Notes: generated by a model from the letters alone, not told the origin. 64,000 bases of DNA from Algoriphagus resistens (GCF_001442615.1 NZ_LMXN01000005.1:310001-374000), one strand, 5' to 3'; positions 45,289-54,572 are shown, counted from the first letter of the stretch. Program-made: numbers and translations.

Positions 45289-46554
45289 CTACATGAATAA
45301 TTCATCACCTTCTTCTTTGATAATCTGTCCTACCGTTTTAAGTCGTGATTTGTTATTAATTAATTCAAGTTCCTGTAATCGATATCTGACTGAAGCTTGA
45401 GAAACATCGTGAAAATATGCTAATCTCTTAACTAGGAAAGAAAAATTTTCAATGTTTTCATATTGATCATCCAAGTATATAACGCCTTTTTGAAGCCCAT
45501 TCCTTTGTTGACACCAATATAACCGACCAATGAAATTTTCTTTTGGCATTATCAAACATGATGAAAAATAATTAGCCTGCCATTCTATCCACTGCCTACT
45601 ATTTGATAATTCATGTTTGTCAGTTTTGAAGTTGTAAACAGAGTCTTCAAAATTTTCATAGGTATATTGTCCAATAGATAGTTTTTGGTGCAGGATCAAA
45701 TGTCCGAATTCATGAGCTAAAGTAAAAAATTCTCTAGTTGTTCCAATAATGGATTTGGATAGTCCAATTGATGGTTCATTAAAATCACAGCACCCTAGTA
45801 AATCAGATTTGTCTTCGAGTTCATAAACTCGAATATTTAATGTTTCTGATAAATATTGCTTAAAAGCTTTTAGTGTTAAAAAACTAGGCTTACTTAATAT
45901 TAAAGGATTGATTTTATCTAACTCATTCCTGGTGATTTCCTCTATATCATGTTTAGATAGTTTATCAATTCCATAGCTAATAAATTCGTTTGACTCAATC
46001 TCTTTTATAGTACTAAGTATTCTTTTGTCTATGACTTTTTCTATCAGTTCAACACCTGAATCTATTAGGTTTTCATCAAGAGTTTCTTTCAACAGGGGAA
46101 TCCGAAATCCTTGCTTATTTCTATTTGTTCTATGAAGAATTATATTATAATCTTCGCTTGATTCTCCTTGAATTAACATCATACCGGCAGATTCGGCAAC
46201 ATTGAAAGCGGCTTCTTGAAGAGGAGAATTAGTTATAAAAATTGCTTTGACATTAAGTCCAGTTATTTGCCTAATTTGATCTCGAAAACGTTCAATTTTT
46301 TCCACAGGAACTCTTTTCGAATAGTTTTTACACTCAATTATATAGATTAAGACATACCTATCAGCACCTGGAGGCCAAACTTCAATTGTTAGATCAAATT
46401 CAATGTCTTTTTTCCTCTCGTGAGAATAGTATTTCTTTTTCTCAAAAATCCGAAGGCAATCGGCTAGATGCCCTAATCGTTCCTCCTCAATAACTTTCTT
46501 TAGAATTTCCTTCGACTTAGATTCAAACTTATCCCCTTTATTTACAGTATTCAC
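45289..46554 (-). CDS. Mrr-like nuclease domain fused to ImmA/IrrE metallopeptidase
   Basis: Residues 5-130 form a restriction-endonuclease-like fold: FDLTIEVW (D54) and IECKNY (E74, K76) give the PD-(D/E)xK residues, and the later AIFITNS strand is typical of Mrr_cat. Residues about 230-400 carry an ImmA/IrrE zinc peptidase with HEFGH (281-285) and QANYFSSCLIMP. The C terminus has a helix-turn-helix-like segment (DVSQASVRYRLQELEL). It is a single gene with no repressor partner beside it. A self-contained defence protein, or a regulator that degrades repressors after sensing damaged DNA, is plausible. Both active sites appear intact. Confidence 0.8.
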   Translation of the reverse strand: MNTVNKGDKFESKSKEILKKVIEEERLGHLADCLRIFEKKKYYSHERKKDIEFDLTIEVWPPGADRYVLIYIIECKNYSKRVPVEKIERFRDQIRQITGLNVKAIFITNSPLQEAAFNVAESAGMMLIQGESSEDYNIILHRTNRNKQGFRIPLLKETLDENLIDSGVELIEKVIDKRILSTIKEIESNEFISYGIDKLSKHDIEEITRNELDKINPLILSKPSFLTLKAFKQYLSETLNIRVYELEDKSDLLGCCDFNEPSIGLSKSIIGTTREFFTLAHEFGHLILHQKLSIGQYTYENFEDSVYNFKTDKHELSNSRQWIEWQANYFSSCLIMPKENFIGRLYWCQQRNGLQKGVIYLDDQYENIENFSFLVKRLAYFHDVSQASVRYRLQELELINNKSRLKTVGQIIKEEGDELFM

Positions 46555-46799
46555 TTAGATGATTGTTTTTGAATTAAACATAACACTTCTAGTTACAGCA
46601 CTCCCACTACCCTATAGCGTCTATATCGCCCTTGTCCACAGGTCTTCGGGGTTTTGATGTAACCAAATTAAGGATTTCGTAGATCCCATCAAGAGAGCTT
46701 GAAATATTTTTATTGGAGATTGACAGCACATGAGTGTAACCCTCTTGTCCTTACCCTCCGACCTTGAGCAGTTGAGTCATGGCTTTGTGCCGACATAAA

Positions 46800-47249
46800 A
46801 TGGGAGAAAAGGGCAAATACCAACTGGTAGTGTAAAAGCAGAGCTGGGGAACCCTAAAACGTAAGCTCGAAGGAACCACAAAGAAAAACTTGCCATAAAG
46901 CTTTGAAGAACGTCTTCAAAAACTCAGAGAGGTCTGGATGGGCTGGGTAAATAATTATCGACTGGCCAGTATTCAGGCCAAGCTCAAACAACTCGATGAA
47001 TGGCTGAGGAACCGACTCAGATATTGCATCTGGTACGACTTGAAGAAACCTGAGCGCAAACTTAAAAATCTAATCAGACTGGGAGTGGATCACGATCTTG
47101 CTTATGCATGGAGTAGAACCAGAAAAGGAGGAAGGGCTGTTGCTCAAAGTCCAATACTGGGAACAACAATCACACTTTCCAGACTGAGAAGAAAAGGTTA
47201 TCCAAGTATGCTGGACTATTACTCAAAATCAAAGCCTGAAATTCATTGA
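46800..47249 (+). pseudogene. group II intron maturase, 3' fragment
   Basis: One frame reads GEKGKYQLVV, then TLKRKLEGTTKKN, SFEERLQKL, WLRNRLRYCIWYDLKKPERK, and AVAQSPILG. This is the maturase X domain at the end of group II intron reverse transcriptases. TAA codons interrupt it at 46833-46835 and 46896-46898, and the reverse-transcriptase domain is gone. It is a dead remnant of the intron 3' part. Confidence 0.85.
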
Positions 47250-47330
47250 ACCGCCTTATATAGCCTGTCCCGAGAATCAGGAAGACTCTTACCCCGTACA
47301 TGCGGGGGTGGGAGAGGCGCACCTCGCTAA
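47250..47330 (+). ncRNA. degenerate group II intron domain V/VI
   Basis: Right after the maturase relic come TTGAACCGCC and, about 50 bp on, GTACATGCGGGGGTGGGAGA. These correspond to the paired strands of domain V and the start of domain VI (GGTGTGAGAGG). The sequence has diverged and is unlikely to splice. Confidence 0.5.
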
Positions 47331-47392
47331 ATAAACGGTTGGCGAGGCCGTGTCGATTGTGCGTTCGTGCCTCTCTTTCAGTAAACAGACCT

Positions 47393-48814
47393 TTAGTTTC
47401 TTGTCAAGATTTTATTGAAAATTCTGGTATCAAGAGTAACACCAAAAAAGAAGCCCCATTTCCATGCATCAGTAAGTTTTATATTGTCTGCTGTTCCAGT
47501 ATATACACTTTGCCCTAAAACAAAGTCTGTTCCATCTGGTGCTTTGGTTGCAACTTCTTTTATTTTTCCATAGTGTCCACCAAAAATTAGACTTCCTCCT
47601 CTGGCAAATTCATAAGTTCCCCCAACAAAAAAATTCTCTCTAAATGTATTGTCTATTGATACTCCAAAAGTTGGATTTAGCCTTGTTAACCAATTGGGTT
47701 CTTTAAGAATATCTCTTCCTCTTGTCAAGTCGCTTCCATTTCGGAGATATTTAAATGTATTCTGCCAATACCAAATTACATTGAATGTAAGCATAGTTCT
47801 ACTTCCATTATTTAAAGCGTTAATTGTATTCGTTGTATCAGTTAATGGAAAAACATCAAAGTCAGGTTTTGCTAAGTTGGTTGAAATAAAAGAAGCACCA
47901 ATTGCAACATGATATAGTTTATTGATTTTTAGCGTGTAGGTGGATAACACATTAGTTTCCATTTGATTTTGTTCGTTTTCATCAGTCTTCTTGATATTAA
48001 ATGTCACATTATCTGAAGTATAAGGACCTCTTTCAAATCTTATCACTGTCCAGTCAGCTGGAGATTTTGAACCTTGGGTTGAGAAAGTTTCTTTATTAAT
48101 AGGCTCGTAACTTCTTATTTGTAAATCAACAGGAGAGTACTCGGCACCAACAACTTCCAAGTCATATTTATCAATATCATTCCTATCAACAACTAAGTAG
48201 ATGTAAAATCTATCATCTTGGTCAAGATTGACTGGGACGTTGCCAATGAGCCGACCATTTTCATCAAGAATAATAAATGCTTGGTCACTCCCAGAAAAAT
48301 ATCTTGTATTACGCATTACTAGAGACTTTAAATCATGATATGAATATTTTGTAGGTTCAAAATTGTTCAATAGGAAATCTAAAGCTGATACTGTTTTCCC
48401 TAGATTATTTGTGGGGTTTGGCGTTTGTGACCCTGTACTAGCATCTTTACCTATATCAGCTATAATCAAATCCTGAAAACCACTTGACTTAAAAACCAAA
48501 TACAGGGTTTTACCTGAAGTGATGCCAGTAATTACTCCTGTTTCCTTATCTGGGATTTGCGTTGCTGTTATGTCTTGTCCCATTACATTTTCAATTCTTA
48601 GGACATAATCTTTACTACTTAAGGCAGGGTCAGGACTAATCGTAATGTTTTCCTTAGTGTTCAGTTTAGAAACATCAATATTTCCTTTTGCATTACTTGC
48701 TTGAAATGTAAGTGTACTGCCAGAAGCTGGTTTACTAATTGTAATTTTCTGTTGTGCAAAGCAAGATGTTGCAACTAAAATTGCAATGACCGTATGTAGA
48801 AATTTATTTTTCAT
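47393..48814 (-). CDS. secreted protein with barrel-like C terminus, partner of the protease
   Basis: The 473 residues begin with a signal peptide (FLHTVIAILVATSCFA). The N-terminal part (about 22-130) is beta-rich and Thr/Ser-rich, like a surface or adhesin domain. A linker (TGSQTPNPTNN) follows. The C-terminal 200 residues alternate as outer-membrane strands (FFVGGTYEFARGGSLIFGGHYGKI, WGFFFGVTLDTRIF). I recognise no named family. It starts 2 bp after the stop of the membrane protease gene, so the two are one operon. It may be the substrate or outer-membrane anchor of that protease. Confidence 0.65.
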   Translation of the reverse strand: MKNKFLHTVIAILVATSCFAQQKITISKPASGSTLTFQASNAKGNIDVSKLNTKENITISPDPALSSKDYVLRIENVMGQDITATQIPDKETGVITGITSGKTLYLVFKSSGFQDLIIADIGKDASTGSQTPNPTNNLGKTVSALDFLLNNFEPTKYSYHDLKSLVMRNTRYFSGSDQAFIILDENGRLIGNVPVNLDQDDRFYIYLVVDRNDIDKYDLEVVGAEYSPVDLQIRSYEPINKETFSTQGSKSPADWTVIRFERGPYTSDNVTFNIKKTDENEQNQMETNVLSTYTLKINKLYHVAIGASFISTNLAKPDFDVFPLTDTTNTINALNNGSRTMLTFNVIWYWQNTFKYLRNGSDLTRGRDILKEPNWLTRLNPTFGVSIDNTFRENFFVGGTYEFARGGSLIFGGHYGKIKEVATKAPDGTDFVLGQSVYTGTADNIKLTDAWKWGFFFGVTLDTRIFNKILTRN

Positions 48815-48816
48815 CT

Positions 48817-50142
48817 TTAATTGAGTTTCAAGTTAAGATTGTCTAAAATTGTTTTTATTGGAATAGCAAAGGTTACATCTTTTTCGTTTCCCGCTACGAT
48901 GATTCCAACTGCATAATTCCATTCATCAACTACTAATGCGCCAGAATCGCCTCCTATTGAAAATGGGAGATTGCTGTAGGGTTTGATGCGAATTAAGTTG
49001 GACAATTCTCTGAATTTACCATCGGGGTATTTGATGTTTGCAGATACATCAACATCGTCAACAAATCCTGTTGTTGGAGCTGCATTATTTGTTATACTCT
49101 TAATTTTCAAAGTTGTCTTTCTTCGCTTGTCAGTTTCATCAATTTTTCTTACCGCTTTCGGAATATTTAGTAATGGAACTGATATGTCAATCGAGATATT
49201 GAGATTTGTTTCTATCAACGCAACATCAAGCCAAGAATTTTTAAAAGCAAATTTTATTTTGCCAATAGGAGAACCGTTAATTGGATGAACAACATCTTCT
49301 TTTCCAATTGGAATAAAAATATCCCAATCATGATTTTCATTCCAAACTGCATGATAGCAAGTTAAGATAAATTTCTTGTTATCACCATTTCTTAAAACAG
49401 GATAAGCAACACTACCTTTTAAAGCATTCCTATATGCTTGTTGGTTTGCTATTTCATCCGACGGTTTTATTGCTGACGATAATGTTTTTATATCATTTTC
49501 TTCTACCACTATTTTAACTCGCAATAATTTTGTTTTACCTGTAAGAGTTTTGAATGGAATAGTATTTTGAATTCCTGTTGTCCCTTCCTTGACATGAACA
49601 TTTACTGCTTGATTTTCATAATCCAATTCATAGAAGAAATAACCTTGTACTCCCTTGAAAGTATCGTCAAGAAAAATTTTAAGCCTTTTAATATCGTTTC
49701 CTTTAATATAATCATCAACTTCATTGATGTTGTCAAATTCCCAATCTGCTTTTTCGTTTAGTTTCCGTTTTAGATTTTTCACCTGTAATAATATGTCAAG
49801 TAAATCGTGAAAAAATTTTGAACCCAAACTTAAAAACATTCCAGATATTATTGAGCCTACAATATTGGAAAGTAGTTTCCAACCTTTGAAATCATCAGGT
49901 ATCCAAAATAGATTAAAATCATCTTTGAAAAAATCAAATAGATTGGCTTTAGCAATAAGTGCTATGGCAGTACCAACAAAAATTGACATTGTCTGAATTT
50001 TCTTTTCTCGGTTTTTTTCAGCGAAGTCGGTATTTTGTTTACTTGCAAGGCTATCGTATTGGAGTTTGATGAAGTTTGCAATCTTCTCCGTTATCAAACT
50101 GAGAATAAGCAAAACTATTGTCGGTTGAATTACTTTATCCAT
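48817..50142 (-). CDS. membrane-anchored trypsin-like serine protease
   Basis: N-terminal hydrophobic segments (about 5-25, 52-66 and 90-106) anchor the protein. A charged region follows, then a chymotrypsin-fold domain (about 230-440). The catalytic triad is visible as H264 in LTCYHAVW, D306 in LDVALIE, and S400 in IGGDSGALV. No PDZ domain follows, unlike DegP/HtrA. The next gene, 2 bp away, encodes a secreted barrel-like protein. Similar trypsin-like domains occur in defence proteins and in envelope stress systems, and the sequence does not decide between them. Confidence 0.8.
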   Translation of the reverse strand: MDKVIQPTIVLLILSLITEKIANFIKLQYDSLASKQNTDFAEKNREKKIQTMSIFVGTAIALIAKANLFDFFKDDFNLFWIPDDFKGWKLLSNIVGSIISGMFLSLGSKFFHDLLDILLQVKNLKRKLNEKADWEFDNINEVDDYIKGNDIKRLKIFLDDTFKGVQGYFFYELDYENQAVNVHVKEGTTGIQNTIPFKTLTGKTKLLRVKIVVEENDIKTLSSAIKPSDEIANQQAYRNALKGSVAYPVLRNGDNKKFILTCYHAVWNENHDWDIFIPIGKEDVVHPINGSPIGKIKFAFKNSWLDVALIETNLNISIDISVPLLNIPKAVRKIDETDKRRKTTLKIKSITNNAAPTTGFVDDVDVSANIKYPDGKFRELSNLIRIKPYSNLPFSIGGDSGALVVDEWNYAVGIIVAGNEKDVTFAIPIKTILDNLNLKLN

Positions 50143-50437
50143 TGTTTATTTTATTAATATACAAAACTTACACTTTAGTTTCAATTTAGCATTATTGCAA
50201 TAGTATGAAGCACAATGTTTGTATATCTCCTATTGGTGATATCTATACACATCGAAAATGTGTCCACAGGTAGTTGGTGATATATCTCATTTATTTGAAT
50301 CTAGTGTTTAACTCAATCATGCTATTGGGCTATAAAGGTTAATCATTAGAAAGTAAACGTTTACCATCGAAAACTTCCGATTAAAATCTTTTGATATTTC
50401 TCATTCTGATCTCAGCACGAAAAGCTGTTTGATCGTT
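50143..50437. other. AT-rich intergenic, no gene seen
   Basis: The stretch lies upstream of the protease operon and should hold its minus-strand promoter. No coding frame or repeat is evident. Confidence 0.4.
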
Positions 50438-50476
50438 TCCGGATTTAAGCCCGAATGGGTAGAAAAAGTTGGTTTT
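50438..50476 (-). repeat. inverted copy of a dispersed repeat
   Basis: GTTTCCGGATTTAAGCCCG followed by ATGGGT matches the reverse complement of about 21378-21413 with a few differences. Confidence 0.7.
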
Positions 50477-50587
50477 ACTTACCTCTCTAGATCGCTATCC
50501 TAAAGGGATCTAGATCATACCTCGAAAAAAAGGATCGAGAAAAGCTGTTCTCATTAACTATAAGTCACCTACAAGAAGAGAATTATT

Positions 50588-50630
50588 TCAGACAAAAAAA
50601 ATACCCTGTACAGGGTATTTTTTTGTCTGA
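50588..50630. terminator. bidirectional terminator
   Basis: TACCCTG and CAGGGTA are flanked by eight A and seven T and by CAGAC/GTCTG, making an almost perfect 43-bp palindrome with A/T runs on both sides. Confidence 0.85.
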
Positions 50631-50753
50631 AAACGAAAAATCAGAACAAAGTTTTCTTTCCATTGCTAATCAACTATTGATTTTTTAATCAAGAATACTC
50701 TCTATTTGCAGGATTAAATCCAGTTTTGACACGATTCTCGCACCACTGAATAC

Positions 50754-50790
50754 AAAAACCCAGTCTAATTGCCAATCTGGACTGGGTTTT
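50754..50790 (-). terminator. terminator of the membrane LytTR gene
   Basis: AAACCCAGTC pairs with GACTGGGTTT. On the minus strand a run of T follows. It lies about 160 bp after the stop of the LytTR gene. Confidence 0.75.
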
Positions 50791-50948
50791 ATAGCGTGGC
50801 TGCATGAGTTTTTCAGCAGACCCTAAGTTGGTATTAAATGAGCCTTTTTTTTGAAACTCCCCGTTCGTGCAGATTTTATAGTGTGATAGTTTGGTTCTGG
50901 GTCAGGACATACCTTTGAGATGAAAGCTGATCGCTAGTTTTGCTGCCC

Positions 50949-51758
50949 TCACCGCCTGATCCATTCTTTGAATTTTCCAGCCCTATTCTGGCTTACAGTC
51001 ACCTCTTCCGGAAAGGAGGGAGACAGATGTAAGAGGAGCTTTCCATGGCCGTTTGAGCGGAAATATACACACGCCTGGTAATGGATAATCATCTTACGGT
51101 TTATCCTGAAAAAATCACGGCTTGGTAATTTCCGTTCCAGCTCATCCAGGGTTTCATTAAGAAAATAGGTGGTTTGATTGGATGTAACCAGGTAGTTCAT
51201 CCGGTCTTGATGGTAAATGAACCGTATATTCTGCAATTCCATGGGAATTGTTTTGGTTCCCTGTTGTACAAGCAGGATTTCCATCTCGGTTTTGGTGTGT
51301 GTATTGCCTTCCCGGTTTCTTAGGATTTGGTAATAGAACAGGTAATAGATATTGAACAGGAACACCGGCAGCATCATTGCCGGTATGGAGCTGTGGTAAC
51401 CTGGGTTTTCCGGGGATGAGGTCAATTCAAAATACCATTGATAGATTGAAAGAAAGAAGAAGTCTATGATTCCGGGAAGTAATACGCCAAGGGCAAATTG
51501 CAGCGTCAGCCGGATCATGGGTCTTTCTTTCCAGTCATATCCTTTGTCAAGCTGGACTGTTACCCTATGGACAAACTCAATGAAGAAACAGGCGATTAAA
51601 AAGGCGGCCAATAGCTTGATATAAAATGAACCCTGGGAGAGTGAATCAAGGAACCGTGCCCCAGTGCCGTACATGGCTACCAAGAAAGCGGCGATCACGC
51701 ATAGCAGGATGCGGATCATCTGGTCATTGTATCGTACCGGTAGCTTTTTTTTAACCAA
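50949..51758 (-). CDS. membrane LytTR-family transcriptional regulator
   Basis: The 269 residues contain four membrane segments (about 10-27, 43-60, 85-103, 125-145). A C-terminal LytTR DNA-binding domain follows (about 165-269: IRFIYHQDRMNYLVT, RDFFRINRKMIIHY). There is no receiver domain, so it is a one-component membrane regulator, a layout common in Bacteroidota. It is upstream of and divergent from rteC, so it may control the conjugative module or the adjacent operon. No AATTTCACC-type array is near it. Confidence 0.85.
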   Translation of the reverse strand: MVKKKLPVRYNDQMIRILLCVIAAFLVAMYGTGARFLDSLSQGSFYIKLLAAFLIACFFIEFVHRVTVQLDKGYDWKERPMIRLTLQFALGVLLPGIIDFFFLSIYQWYFELTSSPENPGYHSSIPAMMLPVFLFNIYYLFYYQILRNREGNTHTKTEMEILLVQQGTKTIPMELQNIRFIYHQDRMNYLVTSNQTTYFLNETLDELERKLPSRDFFRINRKMIIHYQACVYFRSNGHGKLLLHLSPSFPEEVTVSQNRAGKFKEWIRR

Positions 51759-52162
51759 AACACAAGCAGTTACAGTCCCAATCCCGGCTTTAGGCGGGGT
51801 TGGGGAATTTTCTGGTGTCTTCCGAAAACGGAGAATATAGGTATATAAGTTAAGAAACTCTTCGGTAATTTATTGACAGCAAGGGTTCTGAGGATTAGTT
51901 ACTGATGTTTTTTGAGGTCTTTTAGGTAGTTTTTTCAGATTTTAGTTATTGAGTTTACTGTATTTTGGGATTTTTCCATCGCTTTTCACTGCCTTTCCAT
52001 CCCGTTATTCACCTGATTGGGGATTTAGGGAAGACGATTTTTACTTTTTCTTTGATCCTGAGGCTATGTTTGTGCTGTGCCCTTTTGGGTACTTAGTCCT
52101 ATTTTATATTCAGCCCGCGGGCAGTTTTAACCGGGGATCTCCCCATTTAAAATTGTCAGATT
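51759..52162. other. divergent promoter region between LytTR gene and rteC
   Basis: No gene is supported. Short plus-strand frames here lack family features. It should contain promoters for both neighbours. Confidence 0.4.
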
Positions 52163-52996
52163 ATGAATTACAATGAACAGTTTAAAGAGCTATTCCTTCA
52201 GATGAAAGGGGAGGTGGCAGCAATTGCGTCCACTTCTTCCAACCGCCTAGGTACAGTACAGGAGTCCTACCTTTTGGTAAGCAAATATTGTGAACTGGTG
52301 AAACCAGCCGATGAGTTTGATTCTATTCAAGAAGAAGTGGAATTCTTCAAGAAGATCAGACCCGGCTTTGAAGCCGAACTGATTTATTTTGGAGAGCTTT
52401 ATTATATACTTTCCAGCCTTCCGGAAAGAAGAAGGGATGCTATCCGCTTCTTGCAAAAACAGTATTCACCCCTACGGATTTACTGCCAACGGTATCAATT
52501 GCTCTATGAATATTGGTGTTTGGGAAGGTCTGGGTTTGATATGGATCTGTTTGTGCGCTCTGAGAGGAATAGGACGTTAATGCTTACGAGCCCATTGCCC
52601 ATTGGAGATGCTTATACGACACCTGCAGGTAAGGTGGTTGCCCGGTTCCGTGCCTATAAGGAACTTCATGGGTTTCTGGATAAGGAGATTGCACATCTTA
52701 AAAACAGGAAGGAAAGGGAGAGCCATTCTTTTAAATGGACTGCTACCAAAGCAGCATTGGTCGAACTGGCCTATGCACTGAAAGCATCCGGAGCCATTAA
52801 TAATGGCAATGCCTCCATCCGGGATATCGCCATGCATCTGGAACGGGCCTTCCAGCAGGATCTCTCCCAGTTTTATAGAACCTTTCAGGAGATCCGTATC
52901 CGCAAAAACAGCCGTACCACTTTCCTGGATCGGCTGAAGGAAAAGCTGGAGAGCTGGATGGACAATACAGACCTGAACAGCAGGGGGGAAGGCTGA
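52163..52996 (+). CDS. rteC: RteC-family regulator of conjugative element excision
   Basis: RteC proteins activate excision and transfer genes of Bacteroidota conjugative transposons. The C-terminal 100 residues carry the family core: FKWTATKAALVELAYALKAS, IRDIAMHLERAFQQDL, FYRTFQEIRIRKNSRT, FLDRLKEKL. The N terminus is helical, and the 277-residue length is normal. It is the first gene before the transfer operon, on the same strand. No RteA/RteB two-component pair is adjacent. The membrane LytTR protein may take that place, which is inference. Confidence 0.9.
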   Translation: MNYNEQFKELFLQMKGEVAAIASTSSNRLGTVQESYLLVSKYCELVKPADEFDSIQEEVEFFKKIRPGFEAELIYFGELYYILSSLPERRRDAIRFLQKQYSPLRIYCQRYQLLYEYWCLGRSGFDMDLFVRSERNRTLMLTSPLPIGDAYTTPAGKVVARFRAYKELHGFLDKEIAHLKNRKERESHSFKWTATKAALVELAYALKASGAINNGNASIRDIAMHLERAFQQDLSQFYRTFQEIRIRKNSRTTFLDRLKEKLESWMDNTDLNSRGEG

Positions 52997-53078
52997 TTTT
53001 TTTTATCCCCCTTCGGGTTTCAGTGTGAGCATTTTTTCTGATTCCGGCGCAGGTTTGTAGCAACAAAATCAAACATCT

Positions 53079-53492
53079 ATGCTGGAAAATGTTTCATGGG
53101 GAGTCTTTCTTAAGCTGCTTGGACTTATTCTGACCTGCTATTTTGGGGTTGTAGTTATCCGCTACTTCCGATCTGATGTTTCCGGTTTTCTGCTAAACCG
53201 AAAAAGAGTGGGATTGGCAGGTATGCTTGGCAATAATGCGAATGAAGGTGACTTTTCCATGGATAATTTATCGGTATTGCTGGCTGAAATAGGCCCTGAA
53301 CTCATGGCCAATACAGGGACAAAAGCCGAATTGATCAAACTCCTTCGGCAAAAAACAGATCGCTATGGATTGCCAGATTCCAACGCGGCACGCAAAATAC
53401 TGTTGAACCACCTGCTGCTTGCCGCCAAGGCCGGACAGGTAGACCTTAAAGAAGAGGATCTGCTTGCCCTATTTAACACCTTACCTAACTGA
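53079..53492 (+). CDS. small membrane-anchored conjugation-locus protein
   Basis: The 137 residues have one N-terminal membrane helix (VFLKLLGLILTCYFGVVVI) and a soluble helical tail (LSVLLAEIGPELMANTG, RKILLNHLLLAAKAGQ). I do not know a family name. The position just before traE, where traC or traD would sit, suggests a transfer-apparatus accessory. Confidence 0.65.
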   Translation: MLENVSWGVFLKLLGLILTCYFGVVVIRYFRSDVSGFLLNRKRVGLAGMLGNNANEGDFSMDNLSVLLAEIGPELMANTGTKAELIKLLRQKTDRYGLPDSNAARKILLNHLLLAAKAGQVDLKEEDLLALFNTLPN

Positions 53493-53520
53493 TCATTCAA
53501 ACTGACTAAACTCACATTCA

Positions 53521-53823
53521 ATGAAAAGGACTACTAAATGGATTAGTGCCATGTACCTCCTGCTACTCGCCGGAGTGGTGAAAGCCCAGGACGGAAATGC
53601 GGGCATCAACGAGGCTACCCAGCAGGTACGGGGATACTTTCAGTCGGGTACTGGGTTGATGTATGCAATAGGTGCCATTGTTGGACTCATCGGCGCAGTC
53701 AAGGTTTTCAACAAATGGAATAACGGGGAGCCGGATACAGGAAAAGTCGCTGCCGCATGGTTTGGTTCCTGTGTGTTTCTGGTCGTGGTAGCCACTGTAC
53801 TTCAGAGTTTCTTTGGCGTCTGA
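53521..53823 (+). CDS. traE: DUF4134 conjugative protein TraE
   Basis: TraE is a small VirB2/VirB3-region membrane protein of the Bacteroidota type IV secretion system. A signal-like first helix (ISAMYLLLLAGVVKAQ) is followed by two membrane helices (GLMYAIGAIVGLIGAVKVF, AWFGSCVFLVVVATVLQSFF). The motif NKWNNGEPDTGK is the DUF4134 loop. It has 100 residues and is complete. Confidence 0.9.
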   Translation: MKRTTKWISAMYLLLLAGVVKAQDGNAGINEATQQVRGYFQSGTGLMYAIGAIVGLIGAVKVFNKWNNGEPDTGKVAAAWFGSCVFLVVVATVLQSFFGV

Positions 53824-53836
53824 AAATATACAGGAT

Positions 53837-54307
53837 ATGGACCTGCTCAAACAGCGAAAAATCGGGATACTTCCGCAGATTGATATTGCTGGCCATCGCT
53901 ACACCATTGATATCCGGCTCAATGAGCTCAGGAATAGTGATTTCCCCCATAAAAAGTTGGGTCTGGATGAAATGGCACCCACACCGAATGGTCAGCATTA
54001 CCTGTTTTTCTATGACCGTGAAAACAGATCTATTCTACATGTTTCTCCTGATCTGCTCAAGATTCCTGAACATACGGTCTTGGTGGCAATACCGGATGAA
54101 CTGGGACTGGATCCGGTAGGGGTGGCCAGAAAGTACGGACTGGGGGACGAGTATTTTCTCAAAATGTACCCGTATGGGAAAGGACTCAAGGCAAAGGTTA
54201 TCCCACTGGACAAATCAGGACTGCCGGAGTATGTTGTAGCCAATCAAAAACAACATCGGCAGGATCAACAAGATCCGCAGAAAAAACAGCTGCGGAAATC
54301 CCGGTAG
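53837..54307 (+). CDS. unknown protein inserted between traE and traF
   Basis: ATG 53837 gives 156 residues. A TTG at 53813 in the same frame overlaps traE and is less likely. The core (ILPQIDIAGHRYTIDIRLNEL, HYLFFYDRENRSIL) is beta-rich and soluble, and the tail is Gln/Lys-rich. No family is recognised. The 3' third is part of a 188-bp tandem duplication (54151-54526), whose second copy is a stub without a start. It is an unusual passenger in an otherwise conserved tra order. Confidence 0.6.
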   Translation: MDLLKQRKIGILPQIDIAGHRYTIDIRLNELRNSDFPHKKLGLDEMAPTPNGQHYLFFYDRENRSILHVSPDLLKIPEHTVLVAIPDELGLDPVGVARKYGLGDEYFLKMYPYGKGLKAKVIPLDKSGLPEYVVANQKQHRQDQQDPQKKQLRKSR

Positions 54308-54526
54308 CTGTCTGGAGAGCGCGGGTGTATAGTTTGAGGTATTTTCTCAAAATGCACCCCTATGTAAAAGGACTCAAGGGAAAGGTTATCCCACTGGACA
54401 AATCAGGACTGCCGGAGTATGTTGTAGCCAATCAAAAACAACATCGGCAGGATCAACAAGATCCGCAGAAAAAACAGCTGCGGAAATCCCGGTAGCTGTC
54501 TGGAGAGCGCGGGTGTATAGTTTGAG
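54151..54526 (+). repeat. 188-bp tandem duplication
   Basis: 54151-54338 and 54339-54526 are direct copies. The few differences cluster in the first 50 bp of the unit, and the rest is almost identical. The unit spans the last 52 codons of the preceding gene and its 3' flank. Confidence 0.95.
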
Positions 54527-54572
54527 AGCCTAACGATTATCTATCCTATTCTGAACCTTATTAATCTATAAC

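Noticed and set aside
47300..47518. 72-codon plus-strand frame
   Set aside because: It overlaps the end of the secreted barrel-like gene on the other strand and the degenerate intron RNA.
54339..54495. Second copy of the unknown gene downstream of traE
   Set aside because: It is only the duplicated 3' third with no start codon or leader of its own.
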